Shown here piece after piece: positions 25,181 to 37,681 of a stretch of 64,000 nt of DNA. Where the stretch lies: the NCBI GenBank assembly GCA_023678885.1, contig CM042966.1:26240028-26304027 (forward strand), read 5' to 3'. The translations under genes and the position numbers were made by a program. The notes under the pieces are model-generated. The model was not told where the DNA came from, ran no database searches, and saw only the letters and a program-made list of their open reading frames with translations. This stretch comes from Pogostemon cablin (Eukaryota > Streptophyta > Magnoliopsida > Lamiales > Lamiaceae). Numbering within the stretch: the stretch's first letter is position 1; the number at the start of each line of letters is the position of its first letter.

Positions 25181-27675
25181 ATGTCGGCAGAAGAAGAGGA
25201 AAACGCTGCGGAGCTCAAAATCCCCGATGGTAATCTCCATCACTCTTATGTTATTTCTGAATAATTATTTTCTAACCCCCTAATCGATCTTTGGGGATGA
25301 TTTATTGTGGGAAACTAGATTTTTTTTTTTTCAATTGGGGCCGGATGATTTGAGTGAGTTGCTTTAAGTCTCTATGTATAAGTCCGCTAATTGAGTGTTT
25401 TTTTTTTTATTGAATCTCCACTGCCCTAGATATGTATTACATCCATCTTTTCACACGCTTTACTCTCCAAAAAGTGTGAGAAGAAGATGGGATCAGGATG
25501 GAGGTAGTATTATATTGTTAGGTTGAAGTGAATGTCGTTTCTAGTTTAATTTATTTTTTAATCTCTTTTGGTGAATTATGTTTGATGCTTCCTTGTAGCT
25601 ATCACGTTGAATGCAGCTCCGACACTTTAGATCACTTGTAAAGATCTCGAATTCATGGAAGCATAAATCTTGGTCACGATTAAGGAAATTTTAGATACTT
25701 AAGTGATCATATTGGAGTCATCTACTCTTTTATCTTAGGTTTTTATTGTATTTTTACGTTTATATTCTTTTGAGTCTTTATTTACTCATTTACTTTAAAG
25801 GATTAAGCTTTGTTTTTAGGGTTTAATATTAATCTTTAGGCCTTGTTGTCTTTTTAAGCTTATATCTTCAATTGAATTTGGGTCTATGGGTGCACCCTTT
25901 GTACACAAGACTAATTCTAACTCTTTTATCTATATATATTTATGCCCATGTCCTAGTATGTCTTGAACTTGTATTAGTTTAAAGTATATGTGATCTCTTT
26001 CTGTTTGCTTTTTATACATGTGGTTCTAGTCTTGAAATGAAAACTTATGTGCAATTTTGAACTCTATTCAGAGTTTTTGAAGGCCAAGTGTCTTATGAAT
26101 TGTGAAGTTGCCTTAATCCTTGAACACAAGTATGAACAGCTTCAGCAGATGGCTGATGACCCGATGAATCAAATGTCTCAGTAAGTATATTCATACTCTT
26201 TTGATGATATTTTATTGATTTTGCATACCTTGAGGGATCTCGGTTTTGAGAGTTTTACACTAGTTTTTCAGGATCTGCAAGTGTTGGTGCTAAATAAAAC
26301 TTGTAACTTAAAGTAGCTATGCCATTGTCATTTGAACTTGCTTTTTATTTAGCATGTTTTGTTCATATTGGTACTACCTGTAAACTTCAGTTTTGTAATC
26401 TATTAATTAATGTCTTGGGTGTTTAATAAAATTATTAGGAACAATTATGTACAATTCTAAACCAATCATGTGTAATGAATGATTGGCTATGCCTATGAGC
26501 CTATGAATTATGATGTGTTGCTAGATTATGATTTTCTCTCATTTCCAGGGTGTTTGAGAAATCTCTCCAATACGTGAAGCGCTTCAGTCGATATAAGAAT
26601 CCTGATGCTGTCAGACAAGTTAGAGAGTATCCTTTACAAAAACGAATATAAGATTTTTATGGCTTTTTCAGAATATATTTGGATAATAATGCAAAAAAAT
26701 GAGAAGTGAAATGATGTTCTCCTCCTTTAAGCACGTAATGTGATTGAAAATAGAACTTTTTTGCTCATGGTATATTGCAGCTTTTGTGCCTGGATAATTC
26801 CATTTTAATCTAAAGCAGCTCTCAACTTTCTCTTACAAAACACCCCGAACACTGAACATAACCATTCATATTAACTATTTGTGATTTGCTTAGCTTGCTG
26901 TACGCCAACTTATTACTTTCATTGGTTATGTATTTATGAGCCATGAAAGTCTTGAATTGAGTTACATGTTACAACAGCTTTAAATTGATACTTTTGGTTG
27001 TCTTGATGACGTGTGTTGTCAGCTTCGACTTTAGTGTTGTCTCATGTTAACATCCTTCATATCATGCTGTTATCTTAACTCAAGCTTCAGAATTCTCAGC
27101 AGATATCAGTTAGCTGAATTCGAGGTAACTTTGAAATTTCCAGTGAATCTGCTTTATGTCAACTGATTAACCCTGAAAAATAACTTTTATGCGCATTCTA
27201 CTACAGCTTTGTGTGCTCGGAAACCTTTGTCCAGAAACAGTGGAAGAAGCTATAGCCATGGTTCCGTCCATCAAGGTATTTCTCTCCCACACATTGAATG
27301 TGTAATAAAATACATTTTAGAAACCTGAACCAGAGAATAATCATGCCTGAAAGATTCTCTCTAGGTAGATCCTGCCGTCCTGGTACTTGTTCTGTTAAAT
27401 AAATTAACATCATTTTGATTAGGTTCAGTTGGGACTTGCATTGTCCAAATTTTAAGCAGCCCTGGAATTTTTCGTAGAATTAGATATGTGCTCTCTCTCT
27501 GCATCGTCTCTCTTTTTAGCATCTCTATGCCTCAGTAGTGTATTGCAGGTGACTTGACAAAACCATTGTTAACGAGGCATTCTTTTTTTGTTTGCAGACT
27601 AGAGGACGAGCCCACGATGATGAGGCAATTGAGAAAATGTTGAATGATCTATCCTTGATTAAGAAATTTGAGTAG
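25181..27675 (+). CDS. NRPB4: DNA-directed RNA polymerase II subunit RPB4
   Basis: RPB4 forms, with RPB7, the stalk of nuclear RNA polymerase II, which helps initiation, termination and mRNA export. Six exons give 138 aa, the usual plant length: 25181-25229, 26072-26180, 26549-26626, 27091-27124, 27207-27275 and 27598-27675. All junctions keep frame. The protein begins MSAEEEENAAELKIPDEFL, an acidic N-terminus typical of plant RPB4. It contains KCLMNCEVALILEHKYEQLQ and the conserved core KSLQYVKRFSRYKNPDAVRQ, then LCVLGNLCPETVEEAIAMVPS, and ends AIEKMLNDLSLIKKFE with a TAG at 27673-27675. The ATG chosen is the first one in the exon and matches family starts. Introns 1, 2, 4 and 5 have GT-AG ends of the ordinary type, while intron 3 shows U12-type signals. 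No TATA box is obvious upstream. The Stowaway element lies about 380 bp upstream. Confidence 0.95.
26627..27090 (+). other. U12-type intron in NRPB4 (intron 3)
   Basis: The donor reads GTATCCTTTAC at 26627, matching the U12 donor consensus (A/G)TATCCTTT exactly. A branch-site-like TATCTTAACTC lies at about 27071-27081, some 12 bases before the acceptor CTTCAG ending at 27090, within the narrow window that U12 introns need. Length 464 bp. Confidence 0.8.
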
Positions 27676-28487
27676 TGATGTGCTGGGTTCTTATTTAAGA
27701 TCAAAGCAATAGCAATCACTTGTCAATGTAGTAATGCTCCATTTCAATCTTCGATCCAATTTCATTGTCTACAATTAACAAAGAATTTTCAAGCGAATGT
27801 ATAACTCGTTTAGCTAATGCATCTAATTTTATTTATTTTAGAAAATCTCCTATAATCTCAACGGGGTAGCAATATTATACGTATTTTACAATTATTGTAC
27901 CTTCTTTAAGAATGGTGTTTTTTGATAATTTCATTGCATGTAATATTTTTTTAGTTGATAAATTTGTGTTGTTTGATATGTTGTTTGGTTTTATTAGTTT
28001 TGTGGTGTGAAAAATGTAATGAAATAAACAAAGTAAAAAAATGTGAAATGTGTCATCGACAATGGATAGTACCATATAATTTTAAGTCATGATAGATATT
28101 TACATCACTTCTCATTTAATAATTAAAACTAAAACTAAATTTCATATCTTTTTAAATAAAAAAATAAATCATATCGATTCACTCAAATAATCAATCATAT
28201 ACTCTAATAAAATATATCTAGGTTTTTTTTTTTTCCAATTAACATATATATTCACTCATGATTTTTATAAACTACATTATTACTAAAAACAAATAAAATG
28301 GAAATGATCACCCTTCGACATTATAAAGCTAGGAAAAATCAAGAGAAGTAGCTTGCAGGGAAGAATCGCATAGGGATAAATTCATTTCAATCTTGTTGGA
28401 CAACAAAAGTAGTAGAGTTCCCAAGCACCTCACTATTATTAATGCTCAAGCTGAGGTTAAGGGAAAAGCCAAAATCAAGACTTGTGG

Positions 28488-31005
28488 TTATGCTCTCTTT
28501 TGCAACCACTCGAAGAATTTAGTCTGTGCTTCCAGTGTATCCAGCTTCGATAACTGGTACTTTTGGTTAGCAACTTCAGCTCCCAAAGTGAATCCAACTA
28601 CACCTCCAAAAGCAAAAGACAATGCAGCACCTACCAAATGAATACAGTTTGTTATGTGGATCATATCTATATTTAGTGGTTTACGCATTATATTCTTGTA
28701 AGAACAGCATCTCAGCAAAAAATATCTTCTACAATACTTTCCTCTCCCACAGCCATATTGTACAAAGAAGCATACATCATCACACAACTTTAAGCATATC
28801 GTGTAGCGATCTTTTCCACGCAAAAGTAAGGGGAGAGACAAAGGAATGTCTCGTGCTCTTGGGAAAAAACTGATGTACTAAATTAAAGAATGAAGCCAAA
28901 AAGAACAGTTACCAGTACCTATCTCAAACACACCAAGGGTAGGTGGATGGTTTCATTCAATTATGCACTTGCATAAGATCATGTTCACACATAGGGCTTA
29001 ACCTTTGTTTTTAGGATTTAATACTTTATATATAGAGTTTAATTGACATTTTATTCAAATTAATGGTAGAACTGAAGTGCACTGATCTAAGATCCACACA
29101 CACTGGATCACAGAAGACTCCTTCAAAAAGAAAATATTACTATCATTGTTCATTTCCACATAAGTCACCATAACATTTACAAAATCCCCACAACTACCAT
29201 ACGAGTTATCATCCTGCCAGTGTAAGTCTCATGAAATTATCATATGCACTGGTACTACCAATAACATAAAGGGCAGCTTTCTCACATGAGAGACAAGGTA
29301 GTCGCTATCTTTGTAAAGAAAGCCGTAGATTGTGATTAGATTAGTGTTTCAATGAAGACTTCGGGAGAAGAATTAGATGGTCATCTCCATATTATCCCAC
29401 AAATATACAATCCATCAGAAAAGAATATATGCCAATGAGGCAATCTATCCAATGTTAATCAAAAGCAATATAGGCATATGCATGCTTAATAAGTAACCAA
29501 AAAACGCATGCTCTATTCTACAATATAATACATCATGAAGAAAAATACTAACTTAACTCCAAACACTGTATAATTACGATGCAACAAGAAAAGCCAAAAG
29601 TAAGAAAGCCAGTTGAAGGACGTAAATCCATAACATACCATGAAGACTTTTTGACCACCTCCAAGCATTTCCCCCAGTTACCACTGCTCCTAGAGCAGCT
29701 CCTACAACACCAAACTTAGCTGCTTCCCTAGCAGTCTTTAGCTGAAATATAAGAAGAGATGGCATTATTGTATTAAAAAGAGGGAAAATTTACGCATCAA
29801 GCCTTTGAAGATAAAAAATATTAGAAAGAGAACCACACTCCAGTTTCTTTAACCAAGTAAAGGAAACAGTAACTTATATGGAAAACTATTTGATAGAGCT
29901 ATAGCTATATCAATGTCCACAAAGCCTAATAAACGTGCCCTAGATATAGAGGTTATAACAAATGGTCATTAATCCAATTCCACAACATGAGGAGTCACAA
30001 ATACAAAGATTACAAAACTGTAAACACAATATCCAAACAAATGGAAATTCTATCACACATACCTCAATCTTAAAGTCGTAGCATATGGAACAAAACATAA
30101 CTTTCATTATAGTATAAGGACCTTAACATAGTGACAAACATATCACAGTGAGCTCATATCATTCCATCAAATTTTCACCTACTGTGAAAAATCACTAGGT
30201 GCATGTGCTATCTCTTAGAAAATGTATGGTTCATTAAAATTATTAGGTGGGTTAATAAAGCTTGAAAATGTCATAAACAAAGGAATGAGCAATTGAATTG
30301 CCTTAATTTTTTATTAGTTTCATGCACCTCCACCTTAAGTTCTAATCCACCGTCCCCTTGCTTACAACTAACGGGCTTAGAACAAAATTAAGCCAGCTTA
30401 AGTGCAACTAGTGTATAAACTCCATTATTTTTAGGCTGACATAGTATTATTAACACAATGTGAACCAAACACTCCCCAACGATGTTACAAAACACAAGTA
30501 ATTCATAAAGAAGAAAACAATTCATAGCACAAATACTCAAATATTACCACCAATAAAATATGAGTTCTCCAAGTAAAGTGCTTCTAAGAAACGCAACAAA
30601 GATCAGAACCAAATACCATTCCTTGGTGAAAGAAAAAGATCTAGAAAACACATAAACAACCTAGATTGACAAACAGAACAAAATAAGCCCAATTAACTTC
30701 TCCATCGTAATTACTAACAACTCGCGCAAAAGAATTTAGCAAAGAGAAAACGTAAATTTGATTGGACGAATATTAGATTCACAAATAACAAAAACTTCGA
30801 AAATCGAGGGATATCGAAATAGACTTGCAGTGGGTCCATGGACGGGATCATACGCAATGAATTCCTCCACAACGGAGCTATCCCAATGGGGCAAAGGCTT
30901 TTCAGGGTGAAGAATTTTTGAATAATCATTCAGATGAAAACTCTCAGAAATATATTCCTTCAACCCTATCCAAAGACTTGGATTTGATTTCTTTGATTCA
31001 CTCAT
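28488..31005 (-). CDS. SDH6: Succinate dehydrogenase subunit 6, mitochondrial (probable)
   Basis: Plant complex II has extra small subunits (SDH5-8) beside the usual four, and SDH6 is a membrane-linked one of about 150 aa. Three exons (31005-30829, 29741-29639, 28630-28488) give 140 aa with all phases matching and a TAA at 28488-28490. The protein starts MSESKKSNPS, followed by EKPLPHWDSSVVEEFIAYDP and VHGPTLKTAREAAKFG. Two Gly/Ala-rich hydrophobic stretches follow (about residues 68-80 and 95-115, the latter LSFAFGGVVGFTLGAEVAN), which could span the membrane, and the end is KFFEWLQKRA. No cleavable presequence is obvious. The family call comes from remembered resemblance of the 'VEEFI..DPVHGP.LKTARE' region. 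A plain 'unknown plant mitochondrial membrane protein' is the fallback. Intron 1 needs a GC donor. Confidence 0.7.
29742..30828 (-). other. GC-AG intron in the SDH6-like gene (intron 1)
   Basis: The donor is CCCACT|GCAAGT (intron begins at 30828) and the acceptor is ATATTTCAG|CTAAAG (intron ends at 29742). GCAAGT is the favoured form of the rare GC donor class. Joining here keeps the family sequence GPT-LKTARE in frame. The nearby GT (CAA|GT at 30825-30824) would leave the wrong phase and hit a stop. Confidence 0.7.
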
Positions 31006-32664
31006 ATTCTTTTGCAGTAGATATTGACCTAAGAACTCAATTTCAAGATTTAGCAATAATTGGACGAGTTTAAAGTAAAACTTCGGATCGTTTGATGAGT
31101 TATATTTCTTCCCTAGTAACAAGGTTATGTTTCTTAATTTTATCTCCAACACCTATCATGCGTTAATACTCCGTAATTAAAATTTGGATTAATTGTCCTA
31201 AAAGTCTCTATCTTAATTAAATTGCAAATAAATCTAAACATTTCACATTTGGCAAATAAAAATATTACTTTATTGTGTTTTGGCAAATAGAACCATCGGG
31301 CAGCAGAAGGGTGCCCAAATGCTGACATGTCAAAACTTAATACCAAATCAATAGTCCAACAAACCAAAACGACATTGTTTGGTGAAATTAAATTTTTTTT
31401 AAATCTAACTCTTGGAATGAATACAGCTGCTCGTTATATCACCAAACACCTCCTCCACGGCCACGCACATCAGAAGACCTAACTCTCACACAGACTTTCC
31501 AATCCAGTAGAAGCCACTCTGGGTGTTCATCATCCATTGCAGAAATAACCCCAATTCGCTTCAATCTCCAAAATTTGATAAATCCTACTCAAAAGAAAAA
31601 AAAAAAAAAAAAAAAGAACAACACGCTTCTTCCAATCCATTCACACCTGCTCAACCCCAAGATTCAACACTATCATACTTGATCTCCAAAGCATTATTAC
31701 TGCAAATTTCTTTCTTCCACAAGCAGACACAAGAGTGAAGAAAGGCAAAGTCATGAGATAGAATAATAAAATAAAATTCAAGAAAAGGGGAAGGGGAATG
31801 TGCAAGTCTAATTGGTGGCGTAAAACGACAAGAGAATCGGACAGAAGGTGTCACAAATCAGTTTATGGGCTTTGGTGTTACCAAGAGAAAACCTAAATTG
31901 AATCTGCGGAATGGAATTAAATCCACAAAATTCAATTTCTCAACCAAAAATTCAAAAAACCCACACCAAATTCTCCTTCAATTATCAAATGGCGTCGTCA
32001 GATCAGATCCGCCATCTTCTGTGAATGAATGTGAATGACGGAATAAGATTCCGACTCAGATGCAGAATCGTCGTCTCTAGAATTCCACATGACTCTCATC
32101 ATCATCGTCATCCTCGATTTCTGGCGGCGGAGAATTCAAGAATTTAGGATTCAGGAATCCGGCGATTGGAATGGTAGAAAATGATGGGGTACGACCAAGG
32201 CTAATGGGTTGGACAGGGGAAGAGTTTTTTTGCTAATCTTTCTTCTTCTTCTTTTGCTTTCACGTGGAGAGGAAATTTAATTTTTTTTAATTTTATTTTC
32301 CACGTCATTGTTTGGTCAGTCAATGGATGGTCAACCTCTGACCGAGGATTCAATTTGCAATCACCTACTAAAGTGATATACTTTTTTACAAAATTTTAAA
32401 GGTTTAAACTTATGTGCAATTAATGTAAATGTGAGATTTTTTAGGCAATAATCCTTAAAATTTTCATTTCGTGAAAAAAAAAACGTCCAGTGGCCCGTAG
32501 GACTGAGGGAGTATTTAATAGGATTAGTTTCTTTTTAGTGCAAAGTATTAAGTGTTAGTAACGTGAGATTCATACGTTCAAACTATAACCCTATTATTAA
32601 TTAAATATTAAATCCATTAATTCACCCCATTCCTCCTATTTATATGCTGATTAAAAGGGACACC
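31006..32664. other. Intergenic region upstream of the SDH6-like gene
   Basis: The SDH6-like promoter should lie here. A poly-A run sits at 31590-31615. Around 31990-32050 ATGGCG occurs on both strands in good start contexts, but each opens only a tiny frame (11 and 5 codons). Between about 32070 and 32240 the minus strand has a clean open stretch without an ATG that ends in an acidic run and ESHVEF-stop. It could be an exon or a leader. Confidence 0.4.
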
Positions 32665-33225
32665 ACCAGTTTAAGAGTCCACAAGTAAACTGGCTCCTTC
32701 GTCACTGACCAATCGATCAACGAATCTAGAGTTATGAGGAAGATCCCCTGTGACAATGAACGACTCCTTTCGGCGACGACGTCGTTCCGGAGGTGTAATT
32801 CAAGGTCATTGGATCAAATTCACTTTCCGGCCGAATCCAATCGAAATTCAAATCGCCATTACAGATCATGTCCTCATAGCTCGCGACGAATTCAGATTCA
32901 ACAGCGGGCTTCTCGCTTCATCTTCGTCGGCTATAAAAACAAGCAAAGGGCGATCAGATCCAGACGGGAATAAGGACAGGGCTTCGAGGACTACAGATTC
33001 GAACTGGTAATCGACGAAAACAAGCTTGGGTTGGGCATGGCGACGGAGGACGGAGATGGTGGAGGTTGATGGTGTTGAGGACGGCACCGGCCATGGGGAT
33101 GGCGAAGTGGAGCTCGTACATGGCGGGAACATTGGGGACGACGACGGAAACGACGTCGTGGCAACGGATGCCCAGAGAGCGAAGAGAAGAGGCGAGGTTG
33201 AGGCATTTATGGTAGGTGCCCCTCT
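32665..33225 (-). pseudogene. Acyl-activating enzyme (AMP-binding, AAE1-like) fragment
   Basis: Minus-strand frames together read like the N-terminal third of a plant acyl-activating enzyme of the ANL superfamily, which joins CoA to carboxylic acids through an acyl-AMP. Seen in order: KCLNLASSLRSLGIRCHDVV, VVPNVPAMYELHFAIPMAGA, then after a shift HAQPKLVFVDYQFES and VLEALSLFP, then after another shift YEDMICNGDLNFDWIRPESE and the ATP-binding P-loop YTSGTTSSPKGVVHCHRG (32745-32796), then LDSLIDW and PVYLWTL. At least three frameshifts are present, and the sequence stops resembling the family near 32665. No first exon or C-terminal two thirds is found. It is a dead fragment of a protein normally about 550 aa long. 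Confidence 0.8.
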
Positions 33226-33599
33226 ATGTTCAGTAGTGCTTCGCCTCCCAGGCGTATAGATACGCCGCCACCGTCGTATGTACAACGGTCAATCCGATCG
33301 AAGGGCATCGACGTAGGCATTGAGAGTGGTGTAGTGGCTGAAATCAACATTTTGGTAATCCTTAAAATTTCACGATGCCATCACTATGAATCCACTTTGC
33401 ACATGTCAGAGACCAGAATTCATGTGTCCTACTTTAAAGTATGTTGTCTGGAATTTGAACAGTCCTGGGTTTGGGTTAAGAAGGAAGTGTTGTTTAAGGG
33501 GTGGGAGAGGTGATGACATGAACTGGTAAAGGGGATTTGATTTCAAAATAAGCAATTTTTCAGATGGCATAGAAGTTGTATGGATTTGCAGAATGTTTG

Positions 33600-33870
33600 A
33601 GAATCACGATCGGATTGTGCAAAATTATTGATGAATTGTGCAAAATTATTAAATGATTGTGCATAATTATTCACATAATTATTATTTACATTACTTTTCG
33701 TCGGAAAAATATGTATATTAATAATTGTGCAAAATTATTCTCTAATTGTGAAAAAAAGTTTACTAATTGTGCAGTATTAATTGCCGGAGAATTCCATCGA
33801 GAAATATGTATATAAATTATCGTGCAAAAATTATTCGCTGTGCACAATTGTGCAGTAGATAAGGTTTAAT
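33600..33870. repeat. Loose repeats of attgtgcaaaattatt
   Basis: The motif attgtgcaaaattatt and close variants recur about eight times at irregular spacing. From 33895 to 34025 a second motif, aatcccactaattaaggga, recurs three times. From 33290 to 34740 no gene is seen. Confidence 0.6.
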
Positions 33871-34866
33871 TAAATTTAAACCACAATCGTGCTTTTAGAA
33901 ATCCCACTAATTAAGGGATTGATTATTTAAAAATCACGATTTTGTGCTTTAAGTATGCAACCATTTAAATCCCATTAATTAAGAGATTGATATTATGCAA
34001 ATCCCACGAATTAAGGAAATAAATTCATGTGAATCTTACACACTTTAATAATTAAAGGGGTAATATGGGTATTCCATTGTGTAATTTTGTATCTCATAGT
34101 AATTAAAATTTAGACTTGTATTTGGCAGGAATATGTATTATACTTGAAAGTAAGTCTCCCTATTTAATAAACGAGTGTCATTTGGGTAGAAGCAGTTCCA
34201 CTAAATGAATGGTGGATACCATGGTCCACACTCTTCTTAATTAGTTCCTCTTTTATCTTTAATATTGTTTTTTATTTTATTTTTAAATTTATTATACTTA
34301 AATGACTATTATACCCTAAACTATAGGGATATGGATAAATTATACCTCCAAAGGGTAAAATTACAATGATATCCTAAACCCTAGGGAAATTATACCCTAA
34401 ACCACAAGGGTAAAATTACAATTATACCATAAACTTTAAGATTTAAATTTACCTTACTAACTATAAGGGTGAAAACTATAATTATATATCTAAAATTAAA
34501 TAAATAAAAAATAGAAAAATAAACAAAAATTTTTTTTAAAAAGAATAAAACGAAAAAAAAATACGAACAAGAGTAACCGTAAAAAAAAAAAAAAAGATGA
34601 AACAACAAAACTCACATTAAAAGTGAAAGAAGAAGGTGGTAAAATTTGGATTTGTTAGATTAACTCCACCAAGTCATTGTCTTAATAGATTTTAAAAATG
34701 AGACCTCACACAAAACTTATCCTTTCATCTTAGGTAAGTTATTCGGTGCACCCTGGTGCATTATGCACCCACATTCAGAAACTTATACAATAATGAATAA
34801 AAATATACTCTTTCAGTGAATAAAAACTTATACATATTGTTAGCGAGTTTTCTATTAGTTTTATTA

Positions 34867-35139
34867 CTCCCTTCGTCTCAACTTCAACTTCACACTTTTC
34901 GTTTTGATCCGTCCCAAATTCAACTTCACACTTCCATAAAAGGAAAAAACAACAAACTAATATCCCCCTAACATACTTTAATTTCAAATTTGTCATCACA
35001 TTTTTAACACACATAACATACTTTATCATTTATTTATTACCCAAAAATACCATACTACCCTCAAAAGTAAGTCAAAAAGTGACTTTTCTTAAACTCCGTA
35101 TCTACAGTAAATGTGAACTTGAATTTGGGACGGAGGGAG
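34867..35139. mobile_element. Stowaway-type MITE
   Basis: Ends CTCCCTTCGTCTCA and TTTGGGACGGAGGGAG are flanked by TA (34865-34866 and 35140-35141). Length 273 bp. Confidence 0.8.
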
Positions 35140-35183
35140 TATTAATGAAAAATTAAATGAAAAGAGTTATACAATTATTAAGA

Positions 35184-35508
35184 AGAGAGACTCTCTTGTG
35201 AAACATGTTATTTGTGAGATGGATTTGAGATGGGTTTTTTGTGAGACAGATTTGAGATGAGTTATTTGTGAGACGGATTTGAGGCGGGTCGACCCATTAA
35301 TAAAGTATGTTTATTGTATAATTAAATTGAGCTTATTTGTAGTTAAAGTATATTAATACTAAATCATATTATATCATATTAAAATCATACTTTAATGCAT
35401 AATTCAACATACTTTAGTAAACATACTTTAACAACAATTTAACATAATTTATCTATATAATAAGTATTCTTTAGTAATGGGTTGACCCGTCTCACAAGAG
35501 ACTTTGTC
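35184..35508. mobile_element. MITE-like element with GACTCTCTTGTGA termini
   Basis: The left end (agactctcttgtgaaaca) and right end (tctcacaagagactttgtc) are inverted partners. A longer inner pair is gggtcgacccatta near 35287 and taatgggttgacccg near 35475. The left arm contains three near-tandem copies of a 23-27 bp unit (ttatttgtgagacggatttgag). Confidence 0.55.
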
Positions 35509-36564
35509 TATTAAAAAATAGATATACACTATTGAATAAAAATTAATAAAAATATGAATATGATACAACTCTTCAACTTTTAAATGTTGTCTCACGTCAA
35601 TAACACCCTTTAACATTAATTTGATATAAAATTATTAATTTGATATAAAATTTAAATTAATGTTAACAATATGACAAAAAAAAGTGTAAAATTTTTATTA
35701 GAAAGTAGATAACGTATGCTAAAATTATCATTCAGTTGCTCTCTTTAAAAAGGGACACCCCTCAATTAAAGCTGAGTCAAAATTAAATATATATTCCTTA
35801 CTCGAAAAAATCAAAGTTATTATGGCTTGATTTGAACGTTCAACACTCGTTAACCTTTTGTAAAGTCTGATAAATTTTGTGCAAGACCATCTAAAAAAAT
35901 AATATAATTTTTATTTTTTTTAACAGTTTTCACATTTTACTAAATACGTAATTACTAACTTTTTATCATACATATTAGCCACAAAATATTACTTTTATCG
36001 CGAAACGTTGTATGAATAATGTATCATACACTCCCTTCTTCTCATGATAATAAAGTTTACATTTTACATTTTTTTACATCCTATAAGAACTCTACCAATC
36101 AAAATTACTGAGAACATTATATCAATCCTTTAATTTCAAAATAATCTTTCTTGTGATTATATGCCAATCAAACAAGAAATCAAAGCAAATAAGAATTGAG
36201 ATCACATAAAATATAACAAGATTAAAAATAAAATAAAAATTGAACATAAGTTTTAAATGGTTTTATCTTGATGATCTACATACACATATTATGATAATAT
36301 AAGCAACAAACTAATTAATTACAATTCAATAAGGCAAATAATACACTGCAGGTTATGGAGAGAGTATAAAACCACACTGAATTATAAAAATGAAACATTT
36401 TTAAGTAAAATTGGCTATTTCGAAGAAATTACATAACTATATTGAGACTATTTTGAATAAAGTAAATTTGTATGTGATGATTTTTATTTTAAACTCTACA
36501 GCATAAGTAAATGGGTGACGAAATGACTAATTATGCAAAGTAATTGTTGAAGAAGAGTTTAATA

Positions 36565-36842
36565 CTCTCTCCGTCCCAGAAAATAGTTCATGTTTATTGT
36601 ATCATGGATATTAAAAAGAAAATACTTTTTTAACTAATTTTAATAACTTTTGGGATAATGTGGTATTTTTAGGTAATAAATATAAGTATAATGTATACTT
36701 TTTGTGGAAAGAAGAGATGCATTTTTTAAATTAATGGATACTTTTGAGGTATTAAATTAGAATGATATTTCCTTTCAGGAAGTAAACGATTATGTGAGAC
36801 GAACAAATAAGAAAAGAATGAACGATACCGGGACAGAAGGAA
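36565..36842. mobile_element. Stowaway-type MITE (degenerate)
   Basis: Ends CTCTCTCCGTCCCAG and CCGGGACAGAAGGAA are flanked by TA. The right repeat is more decayed than in the other copies. Confidence 0.7.
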
Positions 36843-37072
36843 TAATTAAGTTAAGTAAATGATGAGTTGAGAATTTTTTATTTTTATTTTTTAAACACTT
36901 TAGAATATTCATTACTTGCCCCGTTGATTAAGAATTATATATGCTTCCCACAATATGCCTATATAATTGATAGCAAGTGGAGTAAGATAAGATCCCATAT
37001 CCCTCTTGGACTTATATTCTACACATATTGATAATAGAGTAATTTCGATACACATATATAATTAATTCCAAC

Positions 37073-37157
37073 ATGGAGGAGTGCATTAATCTCTGGAGTC
37101 GATGTTGAAAGTGGATGATGAAGAGGATCCGAAGCCCCACCGGTGCACCATTTGCGG
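37073..37157 (+). pseudogene. DC1-domain (Cys/His-rich C1) gene, segment 1
   Basis: The frame from ATG 37102 (MLKVDDEEDPKPHRCTICG) ends at the copia insertion. If the insertion and one duplication copy are set aside, it joins in phase to the frame at 42072, which supplies the rest of a DC1 zinc-binding unit. An upstream ATG at 37073 opens only 11 codons. DC1 proteins are large plant families with repeated zinc-binding Cys/His units, linked in some cases to hormone or stress signalling. Confidence 0.6.
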
Positions 37158-37574
37158 TGTCAAAATTAAAGTTGCTGCTCAACCTAGTGTCTTCTATGAT
37201 GTTCCAAAAATAGCTAGAATAATATTTAGTCCTGAGAGTTCTAGATACAATTTGGATAAGTGAGAAACCAATGGCGGTGGATTAATCTAGAAAATTTGTG
37301 ACTATTCCCACTGCCCACTTATACCTATAAATATGTGTTGTTGGATACTGATTTGCTGTAATAATAAAAAAAAAAAAAAGGAATTACAGACCCACATATC
37401 CTTAATCCCACTTCTACACCTTTCCTTCTATAATAATCCACAAGCCATCATCCATTAAACTAATCATTCTGATCTCATCACTCTGAATATTCCAAAACCA
37501 TTTAACTAAACTCACGTCACTCAACCTCTCTCTTCCATCTCTCTTTTAATCACCTAACTATTCAAATATCATCA
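37158..37574 (+). repeat. 5' LTR of copia element 1
   Basis: 417 bp, TGTCAAAATT...ATATCATCA. It ends next to the initiator-Met primer-binding site. Confidence 0.9.
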
Positions 37575-37681
37575 GTGGTATCAGAGCCCGGTTAGTTCAT
37601 TAACTGGGTTAAAATAAACTTCCGCAAATTACTACCCAAAACTTTCACTACACTACCCAAACCATTTCTAAACCCCAAAAA

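Noticed and set aside
28393..28873. Plus-strand frames opposite the SDH6-like last exon
   Set aside because: Shadow of the real minus-strand exon.
33026..33259. Plus-strand Gly/Val/Asp-rich frame
   Set aside because: Shadow of the acyl-activating-enzyme fragment on the other strand.
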